Source: Dechloromonas sp. (lineage in GTDB: Bacteria; Pseudomonadota; Gammaproteobacteria; Burkholderiales; Rhodocyclaceae). From it: a stretch of 64,000 bases of DNA. A program made the position numbers and the translations under genes. Position 1 is the stretch's first letter. Every line of letters begins with the position of its first letter. A model generated the notes under the pieces. It worked only from the letters and a program-made list of their open reading frames with translations. It was not told where the DNA came from and made no database searches. Positions 1 through 11,074 of this stretch are shown here, piece after piece. The stretch is from NCBI GenBank assembly GCA_011391255.1, contig JAABQV010000003.1, positions 62,001-126,000 on the forward strand, in the 5' to 3' direction.

Positions 1-260
1 GTCGCGCCGCCTATCGTGGCGACAAACTGACCAAGCGTGTGTTCGAGGAAATCCTGCATGGCGGCTACATCGCCCAAGAAGTCGTGCCACCTTCCGAGCA
101 CAGCGTTGTCGTCGATGCTCAGCCGCAAACCATGAAAGCCGACATCCGCGCCTACGTTTATCAGGCACGTGTGCAGCTGCTGGCTGCCCGGCTGTATCAA
201 GGACAGACGACAAACTTCCGGACGCCCGGTGGCGGTTTTGCGCCGGTTTTTGTTGAATGA
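1..260 (+). CDS. C-terminal part of a probable ATP-grasp-like protein (partial)
   Basis: An open frame (frame 3) enters from the left edge and ends at the TGA overlapped by mobB. About 85 residues are visible and no start codon is in the window. The tail contains MKADIRAYVYQARVQLLAARLY followed by QGQTTNFRTPGGGFAPVF. I associate this ending with circularly permuted ATP-grasp-type proteins, but the catalytic core lies outside the window. The family call rests on memory of the tail motif only. The stop overlaps the next start in an ATGA arrangement, so the two genes are probably cotranscribed. Confidence 0.4.
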   Translation, partial: RAAYRGDKLTKRVFEEILHGGYIAQEVVPPSEHSVVVDAQPQTMKADIRAYVYQARVQLLAARLYQGQTTNFRTPGGGFAPVFVE

Positions 261-784
261 ACGAGAAAAATTTCCCGATGAAAGTATTTGGCATCGCCGG
301 CTATTCCGGCTCCGGCAAAACAACGCTGCTGGAAAAGCTGATCCCGCAATTCACTGCCCGTGGCCTGAAAGTGTCGGTTATCAAGCATGCCCATCACGGT
401 TTCGATATTGACCGTCCGGGCAAGGATTCCTTTCGCCACCGCGAAGCCGGCGCCACCGAAGTGATGCTCTCCTGCGGTGATCGCTGGGCGCTGATGCACG
501 AGCGCCGCGATGAGGGTGAGATTTCGCTCGATGAACTAATTGGCCGTCTGGCACCTTGCGATCTGGTACTGATCGAAGGCTTCAAGCAGGAACCGGTGCC
601 CAAGCTCGAAGTCTATCGTCCGGAGAATGGCAAGCCGCCCTTGTACCCGGAGCGTAGCGATATTGTGGCGGTGGCGACTGATGCAGACATTGCTGCCACG
701 CTGCCAAAACTACCCCTGAGTGACATCGGCGCGATTGCCGATTTTGTGATGAACCATCTCCAATTGCAGGAACGCGCATGCTGA
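257..784 (+). CDS. mobB: Molybdopterin-guanine dinucleotide biosynthesis protein B
   Basis: This 175-residue P-loop GTPase-like protein assists attachment of GMP to molybdopterin, giving the bis-MGD cofactor. The Walker A motif GYSGSGKTT lies near residue 15. The segments SVIKHAHHGFDIDRPGKDSF and IEGFKQEPVPKLEVYR are typical of MobB. An internal ATG 21 bases later (MKVFGI) is an alternative start. I keep 257 because it overlaps the previous stop by four bases. The gene also overlaps moeA by seven bases, placing it in a cofactor operon with moeA, moaD and moaE. Confidence 0.9.
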   Translation: MNEKNFPMKVFGIAGYSGSGKTTLLEKLIPQFTARGLKVSVIKHAHHGFDIDRPGKDSFRHREAGATEVMLSCGDRWALMHERRDEGEISLDELIGRLAPCDLVLIEGFKQEPVPKLEVYRPENGKPPLYPERSDIVAVATDADIAATLPKLPLSDIGAIADFVMNHLQLQERAC

Positions 785-1983
785 GTTTTGAACAAGCCCT
801 CGAAAAATTGTTGTCAGCCGCACAGCCGGTTGAAGAAGTCCGCTCTTTGCCGCTAACCGCTGCCGCCGGCCGCGTTCTGGCGGCACCGCAGCAATCGACC
901 GTTGATTCGCCGCCACTCGACAACTCGGCGATGGACGGCTACGCCGTGCGCCTCGCCGACATCACTGCCGCTGGCGTTTGCCTGCCGGTTAGTCAGCGAA
1001 TCCCCGCCGGCACTGTTGGAATAACCCTACAGCCGGGAACTGCCGCGCGCATTTTTACTGGCGCGCCGGTGCCAGCCGGCGCTGATGCGGTGGTGATGCA
1101 GGAGCTTTGCGAACATGGCGAAAGCGGGGTGGTCATCAATCATCTGCCGAAGCCGAATGAAAACATCCGGCGTGCCGGCGAGGATATCGCCATCGGTGCC
1201 GAAATTTTGCCTGCCGGTATCAAGCTGCGTGCCCAGGATATTGCCCTTGCTGCCTCGGCCGGTTTGCCCGAATTGCCGGTCTATCGTCGCTTGCGCGTCG
1301 GCGTTTTCTTTACTGGCGATGAACTGGTGCAACCCGGCGATCCTTTGCCGCCCGGCGCCATCTACAACTCCAACCGCTACGCGCTACGTGCCTTGCTTGA
1401 AGGCCTTGGCTGCGAAGTGCGCGACCTCGGCACCGTGCCCGATAATCTTCCCGCCACTCGAGACGCGCTACGTCGTGCTGCCACCGATAACGACCTGATT
1501 GTCACCAGTGGCGGCGTTTCGGTTGGTGAGGAAGACCACGTCAAGCCGGCGGTTGAGGCCGAAGGACAGCTTGATATGTGGAAAATTGCCATGAAGCCAG
1601 GTAAGCCGCTGGCCTTTGGCGAGATTCGCCGTGACGGCGGCAAGGCCTGGTTTATCGGTTTGCCCGGTAATCCCGTGTCGGCCATGGTCACTTTCATGAT
1701 CATGGTGCGTCCCTTTGTTCTGCGCTTGCAGGGCGTCAATCAGGTCACCCCGCGCATCTTTAATCTACAGTCAGACTCGGACTGGTTGCGGCCTGATGGG
1801 CGGGCTGAATTTTTGCGCGCACGGATCAATGATAGTGGCAACGTCGAGATCTATGCGAATCAGGGGGCCGGTGTCCTCACGTCAATGTGCTGGGGGGATG
1901 GGCTGGTGATGAACCGTCCAAGTCTCGTTATCAATAAAGGCGACACGGTGCGCTATGTGTCATTTGCGGAATTGCTGTCATGA
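778..1983 (+). CDS. moeA: Molybdopterin molybdenumtransferase
   Basis: MoeA inserts molybdenum into adenylylated molybdopterin in the cytoplasm. The 401-residue length is normal. Visible family motifs are PPLDNSAMDGYAVR near residue 45, the TSGGVSVGEEDH segment near residue 245, and KPGKPLAFG followed by GLPGNPVSAMV near residue 295. The start overlaps the mobB stop, and the stop overlaps moaD by four bases (ATGA). This tight packing indicates a single transcript for cofactor maturation genes. Nothing appears truncated. Confidence 0.95.
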   Translation: MLSFEQALEKLLSAAQPVEEVRSLPLTAAAGRVLAAPQQSTVDSPPLDNSAMDGYAVRLADITAAGVCLPVSQRIPAGTVGITLQPGTAARIFTGAPVPAGADAVVMQELCEHGESGVVINHLPKPNENIRRAGEDIAIGAEILPAGIKLRAQDIALAASAGLPELPVYRRLRVGVFFTGDELVQPGDPLPPGAIYNSNRYALRALLEGLGCEVRDLGTVPDNLPATRDALRRAATDNDLIVTSGGVSVGEEDHVKPAVEAEGQLDMWKIAMKPGKPLAFGEIRRDGGKAWFIGLPGNPVSAMVTFMIMVRPFVLRLQGVNQVTPRIFNLQSDSDWLRPDGRAEFLRARINDSGNVEIYANQGAGVLTSMCWGDGLVMNRPSLVINKGDTVRYVSFAELLS

Positions 1984-2228
1984 GCGTGCGAATTCTTTAT
2001 TTTGCCGGCTTGCGTGAAGCCTTTGGCTGCGCTGGCGAAAGCCTTGATCTGCCTGCTAATGTGGCCAGCGTTGCCGCGCTGCGCGATTTACTGGTCGGGC
2101 AGGGGCGCGACCTGCTGGCGACGGCGAAAAACCTGCGTTGCGCAGTCAATCAGGAAATGGCCGGATCCGATGCCGTGGTGAAAGATGGCGATGAAGTCGC
2201 CTTTTTTCCGCCGGTAACCGGAGGTTGA
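1980..2228 (+). CDS. moaD: Molybdopterin synthase sulfur carrier subunit
   Basis: MoaD is the ubiquitin-like small subunit of molybdopterin synthase. Its C-terminal Gly-Gly is converted to a thiocarboxylate that donates sulfur. The protein has 82 residues and ends in FFPPVTGG, the required di-glycine tail. It begins at an ATG overlapping the moeA stop and is followed directly by moaE, the catalytic subunit, which is the usual partner order. Confidence 0.95.
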   Translation: MSVRILYFAGLREAFGCAGESLDLPANVASVAALRDLLVGQGRDLLATAKNLRCAVNQEMAGSDAVVKDGDEVAFFPPVTGG

Positions 2229-2230
2229 CC

Positions 2231-2683
2231 ATGACCGTTCGCGTTCAGGAAGCTGATTTCGACCTTGGGGCCGAGCTCGCCGCGCTGCGTGCCGGTGACC
2301 CGCGAATCGGCGCGCTGGCCAGCTTTGTCGGCCTGGTGCGCGATTTGAATGACGGCAGCAGCGTTTCGGAAATGACCCTGGAGCACTATCCGGGAATGAC
2401 CGAAAGGGCATTGGAGGAAATCGTCAGCGAAGCCAAGTCGCGCTGGAAGATTTACGGCGCACTGATTATCCACCGCGTCGGCCCGCTCAAACCCTGCGAT
2501 CAGATCGTGCTGGTCGCCGTAACCAGCGCCCATCGCGGCGAAGCCTTTGCCGCCTGCGAATTCATTATGGATTACCTGAAAACCCGCGCCCCGTTCTGGA
2601 AGCGCGAAGCGACGCCAGATGGGGCGCGCTGGGTGGATGCCCGTGAATCCGATGATTCGGCGGTAAGGCGGTGGGCACAATAG
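2231..2683 (+). CDS. moaE: Molybdopterin synthase catalytic subunit
   Basis: MoaE forms a heterotetramer with MoaD and converts precursor Z (cPMP) to molybdopterin. The ORF track begins at a TTG at 2225, but a GGAGG at 2220-2224 sits six bases before the ATG at 2231, so I choose the ATG (150 residues). Family features include SFVGLVRDLND, LEHYPGMTERALEEI, the HRVG segment, and VAVTSAHRGEAFAACEFIMD with its downstream KTRAPFWKRE lysines. It closes the mobB-moeA-moaD-moaE operon. Confidence 0.95.
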   Translation: MTVRVQEADFDLGAELAALRAGDPRIGALASFVGLVRDLNDGSSVSEMTLEHYPGMTERALEEIVSEAKSRWKIYGALIIHRVGPLKPCDQIVLVAVTSAHRGEAFAACEFIMDYLKTRAPFWKREATPDGARWVDARESDDSAVRRWAQ

Positions 2684-2722
2684 GTAGCATTGGCGGATGC
2701 AAGATTTCATGAGGAGATCGCT

Positions 2723-2935
2723 TTGGCACAGAAATTCTTTGGCTTTGCACTGATTTTAGTTTTTCTGGGTCTTTGTTCTGCTTGCAGCTCTCAGCAAATC
2801 TATGTGTCCGGTCAGTCTTATCAACGTAACCAATGCTTGCAGCAGCCGGATCTAGGCGATCGGGAAAAGTGCCTGAGTAACTCAAGCATGTCTTACGAAG
2901 ATTACAAGCGAGAAAGCGCTTCGGGTAACAAGTGA
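2723..2935 (+). CDS. Small probable lipoprotein, unknown function
   Basis: The likely start is TTG 2723, preceded at good spacing by GAGGAG at 2711-2716. The ORF-track TTG at 2690 lacks such a site. The 70-residue product begins MAQKFFGFALILVFLGLCSAC, a hydrophobic signal with a cysteine that could be lipidated, although the residue at -3 is not the usual leucine. The mature part holds two further cysteines (QCLQQ and EKCLS) and the segment SMSYEDYKRE. No function can be assigned. Confidence 0.6.
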   Translation: MAQKFFGFALILVFLGLCSACSSQQIYVSGQSYQRNQCLQQPDLGDREKCLSNSSMSYEDYKRESASGNK

Positions 2936-3089
2936 TCATTAACCGGAAGCCAACCACCACGAGGCGGAAGTCACCGTAACTCACGATGGGCCGGTGAAAA
3001 GCCGGCACGCCGATAAAGACAGTAACGCAGCTGCCGAGCGCTGGATTCTCGCATTAGGCGAGGTTTAAAATTTCAGCCGGTTTAGGCCG

Positions 3090-3115
3090 TTGACTGCAAT
3101 CATTGCCCCGCATAT
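3090..3115 (+). promoter_or_regulatory. Possible heat-shock (sigma-32-like) promoter of clpB
   Basis: TTGAC at 3090-3094 is followed by CCCCGCATAT at 3106-3115, resembling the sigma-32 elements CTTGAA and CCCCATnT. The spacer is shorter than usual and the -10-like element carries an extra GC. Position upstream of clpB makes heat-shock control plausible, but the match is imperfect. Confidence 0.35.
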
Positions 3116-3175
3116 TGAAATTTCACCTTTCAGTCGCATATAGGTGTCATTGAAATATTGCTTAGGGAGACCGAA

Positions 3176-5767
<2,592 letters not shown>

Positions 5768-5788
5768 TTGGGGTGGGCTGAAATGCAT

Positions 5789-5819
5789 AACGGCGAGATG
5801 AAAATCTCGCCGTTTTTTT
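5789..5819 (+). terminator. Rho-independent terminator after clpB
   Basis: An 11-base-pair stem AACGGCGAGAT / ATCTCGCCGTT with a GAAA loop is followed by a run of seven T. It lies about 20 bases after the clpB stop. The T-run favours the plus strand. It touches the 3' end of the convergent kinase gene. Confidence 0.92.
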
Positions 5820-8016
5820 AGCGGCGGGTTTTTGTTAGCCAGAACAATAAGGTCAGGAGCAGTTTGTCTGGGTCCACGGGTTTGCCGATGTGGTCGTTCA
5901 TCCCGGCCTCAATGCAGGTCTGGCGATCTTCATCAAAGGCGTTGGCAGTCATCGCCAGAATCGGTGTTTCGGCATGCCTGGGTAACAAGCGAATAGCACG
6001 CGTTGCGTCGACACCATTCAGTTTCGGCATCTGCATATCCATCAGGATAAAATCGTAAGGATTTTGATTGGCCAGCGCCAGCGCCTCGGCCCCGTCTTCC
6101 GCGAGATCGACAACGAAACCAACGTCCTCCAGCAAACCGCAGGAAATTTCCTGACAGATTGGCTCGTCTTCGGCCAGAAGTACGCGGATGCCGGTGAATT
6201 GAGTCTTTAGTTGCTCTTCAGCCGACTCGCTGGATAAGGCCGGCGCGGTCGACATGGTTTTACCGGCTTTTTCAAGGTGAGCCGTGAACGAGAATTGACT
6301 GCCCGCACCCGGCTGGCTCTCAACCCCAATGTCGCCACCCATGAGTTTCGCCAGGCGCTTGCTGATCGTTAGCCCAAGCCCACTGCCACCATATTTGCGG
6401 GTCATCGAATTGTCGGCCTGTTCAAAAGCTGTGAACAGGCGTTTTTGCGCTTCAGCGTCGATGCCGATACCGGTATCAGTAACCAAAAAACGAAGCATGA
6501 CGCTGTTGGGGGTGATGTCGAGTTGCTTGGCATTCACGATAATGCTGCCCTGATGGGTGAATTTAATTGCGTTACCGACCAAGTTGAGAAGCACCTGGCC
6601 GAGGCGCAAAGGATCACCTTTGAAGCGCTGGTCGCGCAATTCAGGCGCGAGGTCGATCAGAAGTTTGAGACCCTTTTCAGTCGCGCTCTGTTCAACCAGC
6701 GCGCTCAGATTGTCCAGCACCGAACTTAGCCGGAAATCCGTGCTTTCCAGAGTCAGGCGTTCCGCCTCGATCTTGGAAATGTCGAGAATGTCGTTGATCA
6801 CCATCAGTAAATGCCGGGATGCCTGCTCAACCTTGGCCAATTGCTCACGCTGCTTTGGGTCGTCGGCACGGCGTAACGCCATGGCGGTCATGCCCATGAT
6901 CGCATTCATCGGCGTTCGCAACTCATGGCTCATGTTGGCGAGGAAGGCGCTCTTCGCGCGATTGGCCGCCTCGGCAGCTTCCTTGGCGATTGACAGGGCG
7001 GCGGTACGCTCTTCGACGAGAGATTCAAGATGGTGTTGATATTTGGCCAGTTCGGCTTCGGCTTGCTTGCGCTCGGTGATGTCGATCCGGTTGCCGACAA
7101 TGAAGCCGCTCGGCGTCCGGTGCTCGATGATCAATAGCCAGCGGCCATCATCGAGTTGCTGTTCGAGTTGCGATCCATCGGCCGCCTGGTGTTTTTTGAC
7201 GCGCGCGCGTACCCATTCATCAACGCGCCCGATGGCCTCCTGGTATTGACCTCTTTCAGCGCCCTTGCGAACGATTTCTTTAAAGCTGGCGCCAGTGACG
7301 ATCAGATCACGGCTGGTCTGATAAAAATCAAGGTAGGCCTCGTTGCAAGCGACCAGGCAATCTTTTTCGTCGTAAATGGTGAATCCGATGGCGACATTGC
7401 TGACGGCTTCTTGCAAAAGTGCGTGCGCCTTCTTCGCGGCAAGTTCACTCTCCCGGCGCTCGGACATTTCACGCATCAGGCGCAGGGTGTTGGCAGAGAG
7501 GCTGGAATAAATCGACAGAATGATGTCGATTAACGCCCGTGTTGCACCACCCATCTGCTCCTTTGCTCGGGTTTTGGCCGCAGCGAGTGGTAATCCTGCC
7601 TGCAGCGCCAGCACCATGTAAGCCATGTGGCGGTCAGTTTCAAGTATGTGTGAGGCTAGCCAGCGGGCGAGAAACCCCAGTGCTTTTTCAGCCAGTTCGT
7701 GTTGCGCGGTCGAGCCAAGTGCACTCTTGAAACGAATGACCTCGGCAACAAATGAGGCATGGGTGGCCAGGTGATCTGTTTCTGCCTGTTCTCCCGCCAG
7801 ATATTCGTGCCAGATACCTTCTTCAGTTTCGAAGTGATAGACCGTATAGGCAGCCAGTTCATCGAAAATCAGGCCAAGTTCGGGAATGTCGGCGCGAAAG
7901 GCAACGTGACTCGCCAGATCATTGAGCAACTGCACCAGTTTTCTGTGCTGTTCATCAACAGTCGCCAGCCCGGTGTTGAAGTTGTCGTCCCAGGGGAAAA
8001 TATCTATGGAATTCAT
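5818..8016 (-). CDS. Hybrid histidine kinase with N-terminal bacteriohemerythrin domain
   Basis: About 732 residues from the ATG at 8016; an in-frame ATG at 8028 is equally possible and neither has a strong RBS. The N-terminal 135 residues form a hemerythrin four-helix domain. They carry the histidine/carboxylate ligand pattern ([30 protein letters not shown]) that binds a di-iron centre for O2 or redox sensing. A PAS-like domain follows (about 200-320), then HisKA with the phospho-histidine in [12 protein letters not shown], an HATPase with [12 protein letters not shown], and a receiver with [12 protein letters not shown]. No membrane segment is seen, so it should be cytoplasmic. Its kinase-receiver half closely resembles that of the protein at 18436-21201. 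Confidence 0.9.
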   Translation of the reverse strand: MNSIDIFPWDDNFNTGLATVDEQHRKLVQLLNDLASHVAFRADIPELGLIFDELAAYTVYHFETEEGIWHEYLAGEQAETDHLATHASFVAEVIRFKSALGSTAQHELAEKALGFLARWLASHILETDRHMAYMVLALQAGLPLAAAKTRAKEQMGGATRALIDIILSIYSSLSANTLRLMREMSERRESELAAKKAHALLQEAVSNVAIGFTIYDEKDCLVACNEAYLDFYQTSRDLIVTGASFKEIVRKGAERGQYQEAIGRVDEWVRARVKKHQAADGSQLEQQLDDGRWLLIIEHRTPSGFIVGNRIDITERKQAEAELAKYQHHLESLVEERTAALSIAKEAAEAANRAKSAFLANMSHELRTPMNAIMGMTAMALRRADDPKQREQLAKVEQASRHLLMVINDILDISKIEAERLTLESTDFRLSSVLDNLSALVEQSATEKGLKLLIDLAPELRDQRFKGDPLRLGQVLLNLVGNAIKFTHQGSIIVNAKQLDITPNSVMLRFLVTDTGIGIDAEAQKRLFTAFEQADNSMTRKYGGSGLGLTISKRLAKLMGGDIGVESQPGAGSQFSFTAHLEKAGKTMSTAPALSSESAEEQLKTQFTGIRVLLAEDEPICQEISCGLLEDVGFVVDLAEDGAEALALANQNPYDFILMDMQMPKLNGVDATRAIRLLPRHAETPILAMTANAFDEDRQTCIEAGMNDHIGKPVDPDKLLLTLLFWLTKTRR

Positions 8017-8086
8017 GGCTGAAATCATCCTGGGCGATGTGCTTGGATTCCCGCATCGGAATGCATGGGAAAAGTCCTTGGCCGGG

Positions 8087-8773
8087 TTACATCCCCAGCG
8101 AATTCAAAAAATCGTCCTGTTCGCTTGAGGATGATTGAGATGGTGCGGATGGGGTGGATTTTTTCCCGGCCTGGGCGATCAATTCGTCCGGATCGGGAGT
8201 GTCGTTGGCGTCGAAATCATTGAGCTTGATGAACTCGGTGCGGTCGATCGCCAGTTCAAGATAAAAAATGTTGTGGCGACCAGTAAAGAAGGTGACGCGG
8301 CGCGACTCCGGCTGGTCGAGATTGGTATCGACGCTGAGCATGACCTGTTTGTTAAGCACCAGCATTTTCGGCTGGTTTTGCGTGATGTGGGTTTGCAGTT
8401 CGCGTGCCACTTTGCCAGTAAAGTCGCCGACGATCTGGTTCATCAACTCGCCCATGACGTTGCTGACCTCGTCCGCGGTGTGCGAGGTGGCCAGTTCAGC
8501 TTTATCCATGCCCATGTGCAGCATGTAGCTTTCGTAGAGTTCGAGCGCCGATTGTGCCGAGAAATTTAGGACGACGAGGCCGGAGAAGCCGCCGTCGAAG
8601 AGCACAAAGCAGCCGATGTCTGGCTTCAGGCAGGTTTTGGTGATGCGTTGCACCATGCCGGAGTAGTGGATTTCGCTTTGCGTGGCGACGGAGAGAACCC
8701 GGGTGACGGAGTTGCAAAGGCTTCTCAGGATGTCTTCAGTGCCGTAGATGACGGGGTTATCTTGTGCGCTCAT
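8087..8773 (-). CDS. DUF3334 family, CheX-like protein with CheZ-like C-terminal peptide
   Basis: The 228-residue protein matches my recollection of the DUF3334 family (KTCLKPDIGCFVLFDGGF, GDFTGKVARELQTHITQNQP). The segment VMGELMNQIVG contains the E-x-x-N pattern used by CheC/CheX/FliY phosphatases to act on CheY-P. A low-complexity Ser/Pro linker precedes the C-terminus EQDDFLNSLGM. This resembles the CheY-docking tail of CheZ (DDLLDSLGF). It lies upstream of the hemerythrin kinase gene on the same strand, about 70 bases apart, so a functional link to its receiver is plausible. The phosphatase role is inference. Confidence 0.75.
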   Translation of the reverse strand: MSAQDNPVIYGTEDILRSLCNSVTRVLSVATQSEIHYSGMVQRITKTCLKPDIGCFVLFDGGFSGLVVLNFSAQSALELYESYMLHMGMDKAELATSHTADEVSNVMGELMNQIVGDFTGKVARELQTHITQNQPKMLVLNKQVMLSVDTNLDQPESRRVTFFTGRHNIFYLELAIDRTEFIKLNDFDANDTPDPDELIAQAGKKSTPSAPSQSSSSEQDDFLNSLGM

Positions 8774-8852
8774 GATTTTTGAGTGGTTCAGCTATGGAAA
8801 ATTGCAATAAGTGATCATCTTAGCCCTTCGTCGAAGGCGCGTCTCGGCTCTT

Positions 8853-8864
8853 GTTGCGGTCAAC
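8853..8864 (+). repeat. Copy of recurrent 12-mer GTTGCGGTC(A/G)AC
   Basis: This intergenic copy reads GTTGCGGTCAAC, near-palindromic as GTTG-N4-CAAC. By eye I find the same 12-mer, with A or G at position 10, at 11277, 11610 (minus), 12476, 16667, 20896, 46925, 48565 (minus) and 63767. One-mismatch copies occur at 51112, 56726 and 57288. Several sit in intergenic gaps. Function unknown; see findings. Confidence 0.55.
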
Positions 8865-9453
8865 GCCCGATATGCAGCGAAATCCAGGCCGCAACTTTCA
8901 TAACCGGGTCTTCGGCTGGCTTGATTTCATGGCGCTCATGGACGACGTTCAAATAAGGAGCGGCGCGGTCGAAAGCGATTTTTCCAATATTGTCGTCGGC
9001 ATCAAACAGCATCATCAACGGCGCGGCGAGGAATTTGAGTCCTTCGAGGCCGGCGCGGTCGATGGCGCCGCCGTGGCCGGCAAGCACTTTGACCTGCGTA
9101 TCACGCTGGGCAGCGGCGCGGATGGCGGCCGGGGTGGCGTCGCCGCTGGCGAAGATGGCGAGCGGTAGTTCCTGAATGTCGCCGTCGCGATGGATCAGGT
9201 CAAGGATGTCGAGCAGGCGCTGACTGAGACGCGGCACATTTTGTGTGGCATCGGCAAACTGCGCCTCCTGCACCGTCAGCAATTCCATGCTGAGGATGGC
9301 GTAGCCGTGCAGCGCAAGATTGGCGGTGATATTGGCATCAACCGGCGCGTGATGGGCGCGGGCTAGGAGAATCAGCCCTATGGGGTTGTCGGGCAGTTCG
9401 AGATGGCCGTGCAGCGAGCCGTGCGGCGTGTGGATGGCGAGGGTGCGGTTCAT
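8860..9453 (-). CDS. Alpha/beta-hydrolase-like protein of the AmmeMemoRadiSam operon
   Basis: The start is ATG 9453, overlapping the amrS stop by four bases; the longer ORF-track version runs into amrS. The 197-residue product resembles small dienelactone-hydrolase-like proteins (LPDNPIGLILLARAHHAP, LDILDLIHRDGDIQELPLAIF, FLAAPLMMLFDADDN). Where the nucleophile elbow G-x-S-x-G is expected, the sequence reads FASGDATPAA. The serine remains but the flanking glycines are altered, so catalysis is doubtful. It is the last gene of the minus-strand operon mgtC-like, amrB, amrA, amrS. Its role in that system is unknown. Confidence 0.6.
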   Translation of the reverse strand: MNRTLAIHTPHGSLHGHLELPDNPIGLILLARAHHAPVDANITANLALHGYAILSMELLTVQEAQFADATQNVPRLSQRLLDILDLIHRDGDIQELPLAIFASGDATPAAIRAAAQRDTQVKVLAGHGGAIDRAGLEGLKFLAAPLMMLFDADDNIGKIAFDRAAPYLNVVHERHEIKPAEDPVMKVAAWISLHIGR

Positions 9454-10529
9454 GGCGATAGGCGAACAGGGATGCGACGTGGTCCAAAGGCTTTGCCATT
9501 GTGACCCAAAGCCGGGCCGAAATGGCCGGCAATCTTGGTTTGGCAATGCGGGCAACGGCCTTCGGGGCTGAGGTCGTAACGCTTGATATCGTACCAGTCG
9601 CGGACGATCAGCGCGGTATGGCAGTTCGGACAAAAGGTAGTGCCGCCTTCGCTGTCGTGCACATTGCCGGTGAACACGTGATGCAAACCGGCATCAAGCG
9701 CAATGCGGCGCGCCTGAATCAAGGTGGCGGGGCGCGTGGCGGGGATGTCGCCCATTTTCCAGTCGGGGTGGAAGGCAGTGAAGTGTAGCGGTACATCCGG
9801 CCCCAGTTCTTTGGCGACCCAACTTGCGAGTTGATTGATTTCGTCAGGACTGTCGTTTTGATCGGGGATCAGCAGGGTCGTGATTTCCAGCCAGCAATCG
9901 GTTTCGTGGTGGATGTAGGCGAGGATGTCGAGGACGGGCTGCAGGTGGGCGCCGCAGAGCTTGTGGTAGAAGCTGTCGGTGAAGGCCTTGAGATCGACAT
10001 TGGCGGCATCCATGACAGCAAAAAACTCGCGAGCCGGTTCAGGGTGGATGTAGCCGGCAGTCACCGCGACATTGCGGATACCCAACTCGTGGCAGGCGAG
10101 CGCGGTGTCGATGGCGTATTCGGCAAAAATCACCGGGTCATTGTAGGTGTAGGCAACGGCGTCCGCACCGTAGCGTTTGGCGGCCTGGGCGATGGCTTGC
10201 GGACTGGCGCTGTCCATCAGGCGGTCCATGTCTTTTGACCTGGAAATGTCCCAGTTCTGGCAGAACTTGCAGGCCAGGTTGCAGCCGGCGGTGCCAAAGG
10301 AGAGGATGCTGCCGCCGGGGTAAAAATGGTTGAGCGGTTTCTTTTCAATCGGGTCGATGCAGAAGCCGGACGAGCGGCCGTAGGTGGTCAGTTGCATCGC
10401 GCCGTCGGCCATTTGTCGAACGAAACAGGCACCGCGCTGACCGTCGTGCAGCTGGCAGTCACGCGGACAGAGGTCGCACTGGATGCGGCCATCGGGCAGG
10501 GCGTGCCACCAGCGGGCGGGGTGGTTCAC
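9450..10529 (-). CDS. amrS: AmmeMemoRadiSam system radical SAM enzyme
   Basis: A radical SAM enzyme of the pyruvate-formate-lyase-activase-like type. The cluster motif is CNLACKFC (CxxxCxxC) about 80 residues in, preceded by an N-terminal cysteine pair region CDLCPRDC. The C-terminus carries a zinc-ribbon-like set (FCPNCHTA and CPHCQTK). I choose GTG 10529 because it overlaps the amrA stop as GTGA, giving 359 residues; ATG 10547 is the alternative. It is flanked by amrA (AMMECR1) and amrB (Memo), the three genes that define the AmmeMemoRadiSam system. As far as I know the substrate is not established. Confidence 0.9.
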   Translation of the reverse strand: MNHPARWWHALPDGRIQCDLCPRDCQLHDGQRGACFVRQMADGAMQLTTYGRSSGFCIDPIEKKPLNHFYPGGSILSFGTAGCNLACKFCQNWDISRSKDMDRLMDSASPQAIAQAAKRYGADAVAYTYNDPVIFAEYAIDTALACHELGIRNVAVTAGYIHPEPAREFFAVMDAANVDLKAFTDSFYHKLCGAHLQPVLDILAYIHHETDCWLEITTLLIPDQNDSPDEINQLASWVAKELGPDVPLHFTAFHPDWKMGDIPATRPATLIQARRIALDAGLHHVFTGNVHDSEGGTTFCPNCHTALIVRDWYDIKRYDLSPEGRCPHCQTKIAGHFGPALGHNGKAFGPRRIPVRLSP

Positions 10530-11074
10530 GGGATGGTTTCTTTCCATTTTTTGACCGTGTAACGTTCGAGTTTTACGTCGCTGCCCCAATAGCTGGCGGG
10601 CAAGCCGGCCTTTTGTTTGAGATGCGCCATGAAATCGGCAGGCTTGGGCAGTTGCTCCCAGACTTGCGGCAAGAATGTGGAACGACGGTTTCCAGCGCTG
10701 AAAATGATGCCGTCGATATCGGGGCGTAATTGGGCGAGGGCATCGGCTTCGCTGCTGAATTGCAACGCTTCAGCCGGTGTCAGGAGCGAGACTTCAACGC
10801 GGGTGATTGGCAACTCTTCAGCGCTGAGCGGTATGAAGCGTGGGTCACGGAAGGCTGCATTGCAGGCGTTTTCGCGGATGTCATCGAGCAGCGGGCGGTA
10901 GGCTTGCAGGCTGCCGATGCAACCGCGCAGCTGGCCGTTTTGGGTCAGCGTGACGAAGGTGGCGGCATTTTTATGCAGTTCCGGGGCGTCGACCGCAAAC
11001 AAGTGGCTGGCATTCAGACGGTTCTCAATGGCGTTACGGGCGAGCGCCAGCAGGGGGGTGCCGAGATCAGTCAT
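10526..11074 (-). CDS. amrA: AMMECR1 family protein AmrA
   Basis: This is the AMMECR1-domain partner of the AmmeMemoRadiSam trio. With ATG 11074 it has 182 residues beginning MTDLGTPLLALARNAI, a usual family start; upstream ATGs at 11086 and 11095 are possible. The family signature is LRGCIGSLQAYRPLLDDI, with FIPLSAEELPITRVEVSLL downstream. It overlaps amrB by eight bases and amrS by four. The biochemical role of AMMECR1 is not defined. Co-occurrence with Memo and the radical SAM enzyme suggests a shared modification reaction. Confidence 0.9.
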   Translation of the reverse strand: MTDLGTPLLALARNAIENRLNASHLFAVDAPELHKNAATFVTLTQNGQLRGCIGSLQAYRPLLDDIRENACNAAFRDPRFIPLSAEELPITRVEVSLLTPAEALQFSSEADALAQLRPDIDGIIFSAGNRRSTFLPQVWEQLPKPADFMAHLKQKAGLPASYWGSDVKLERYTVKKWKETIP

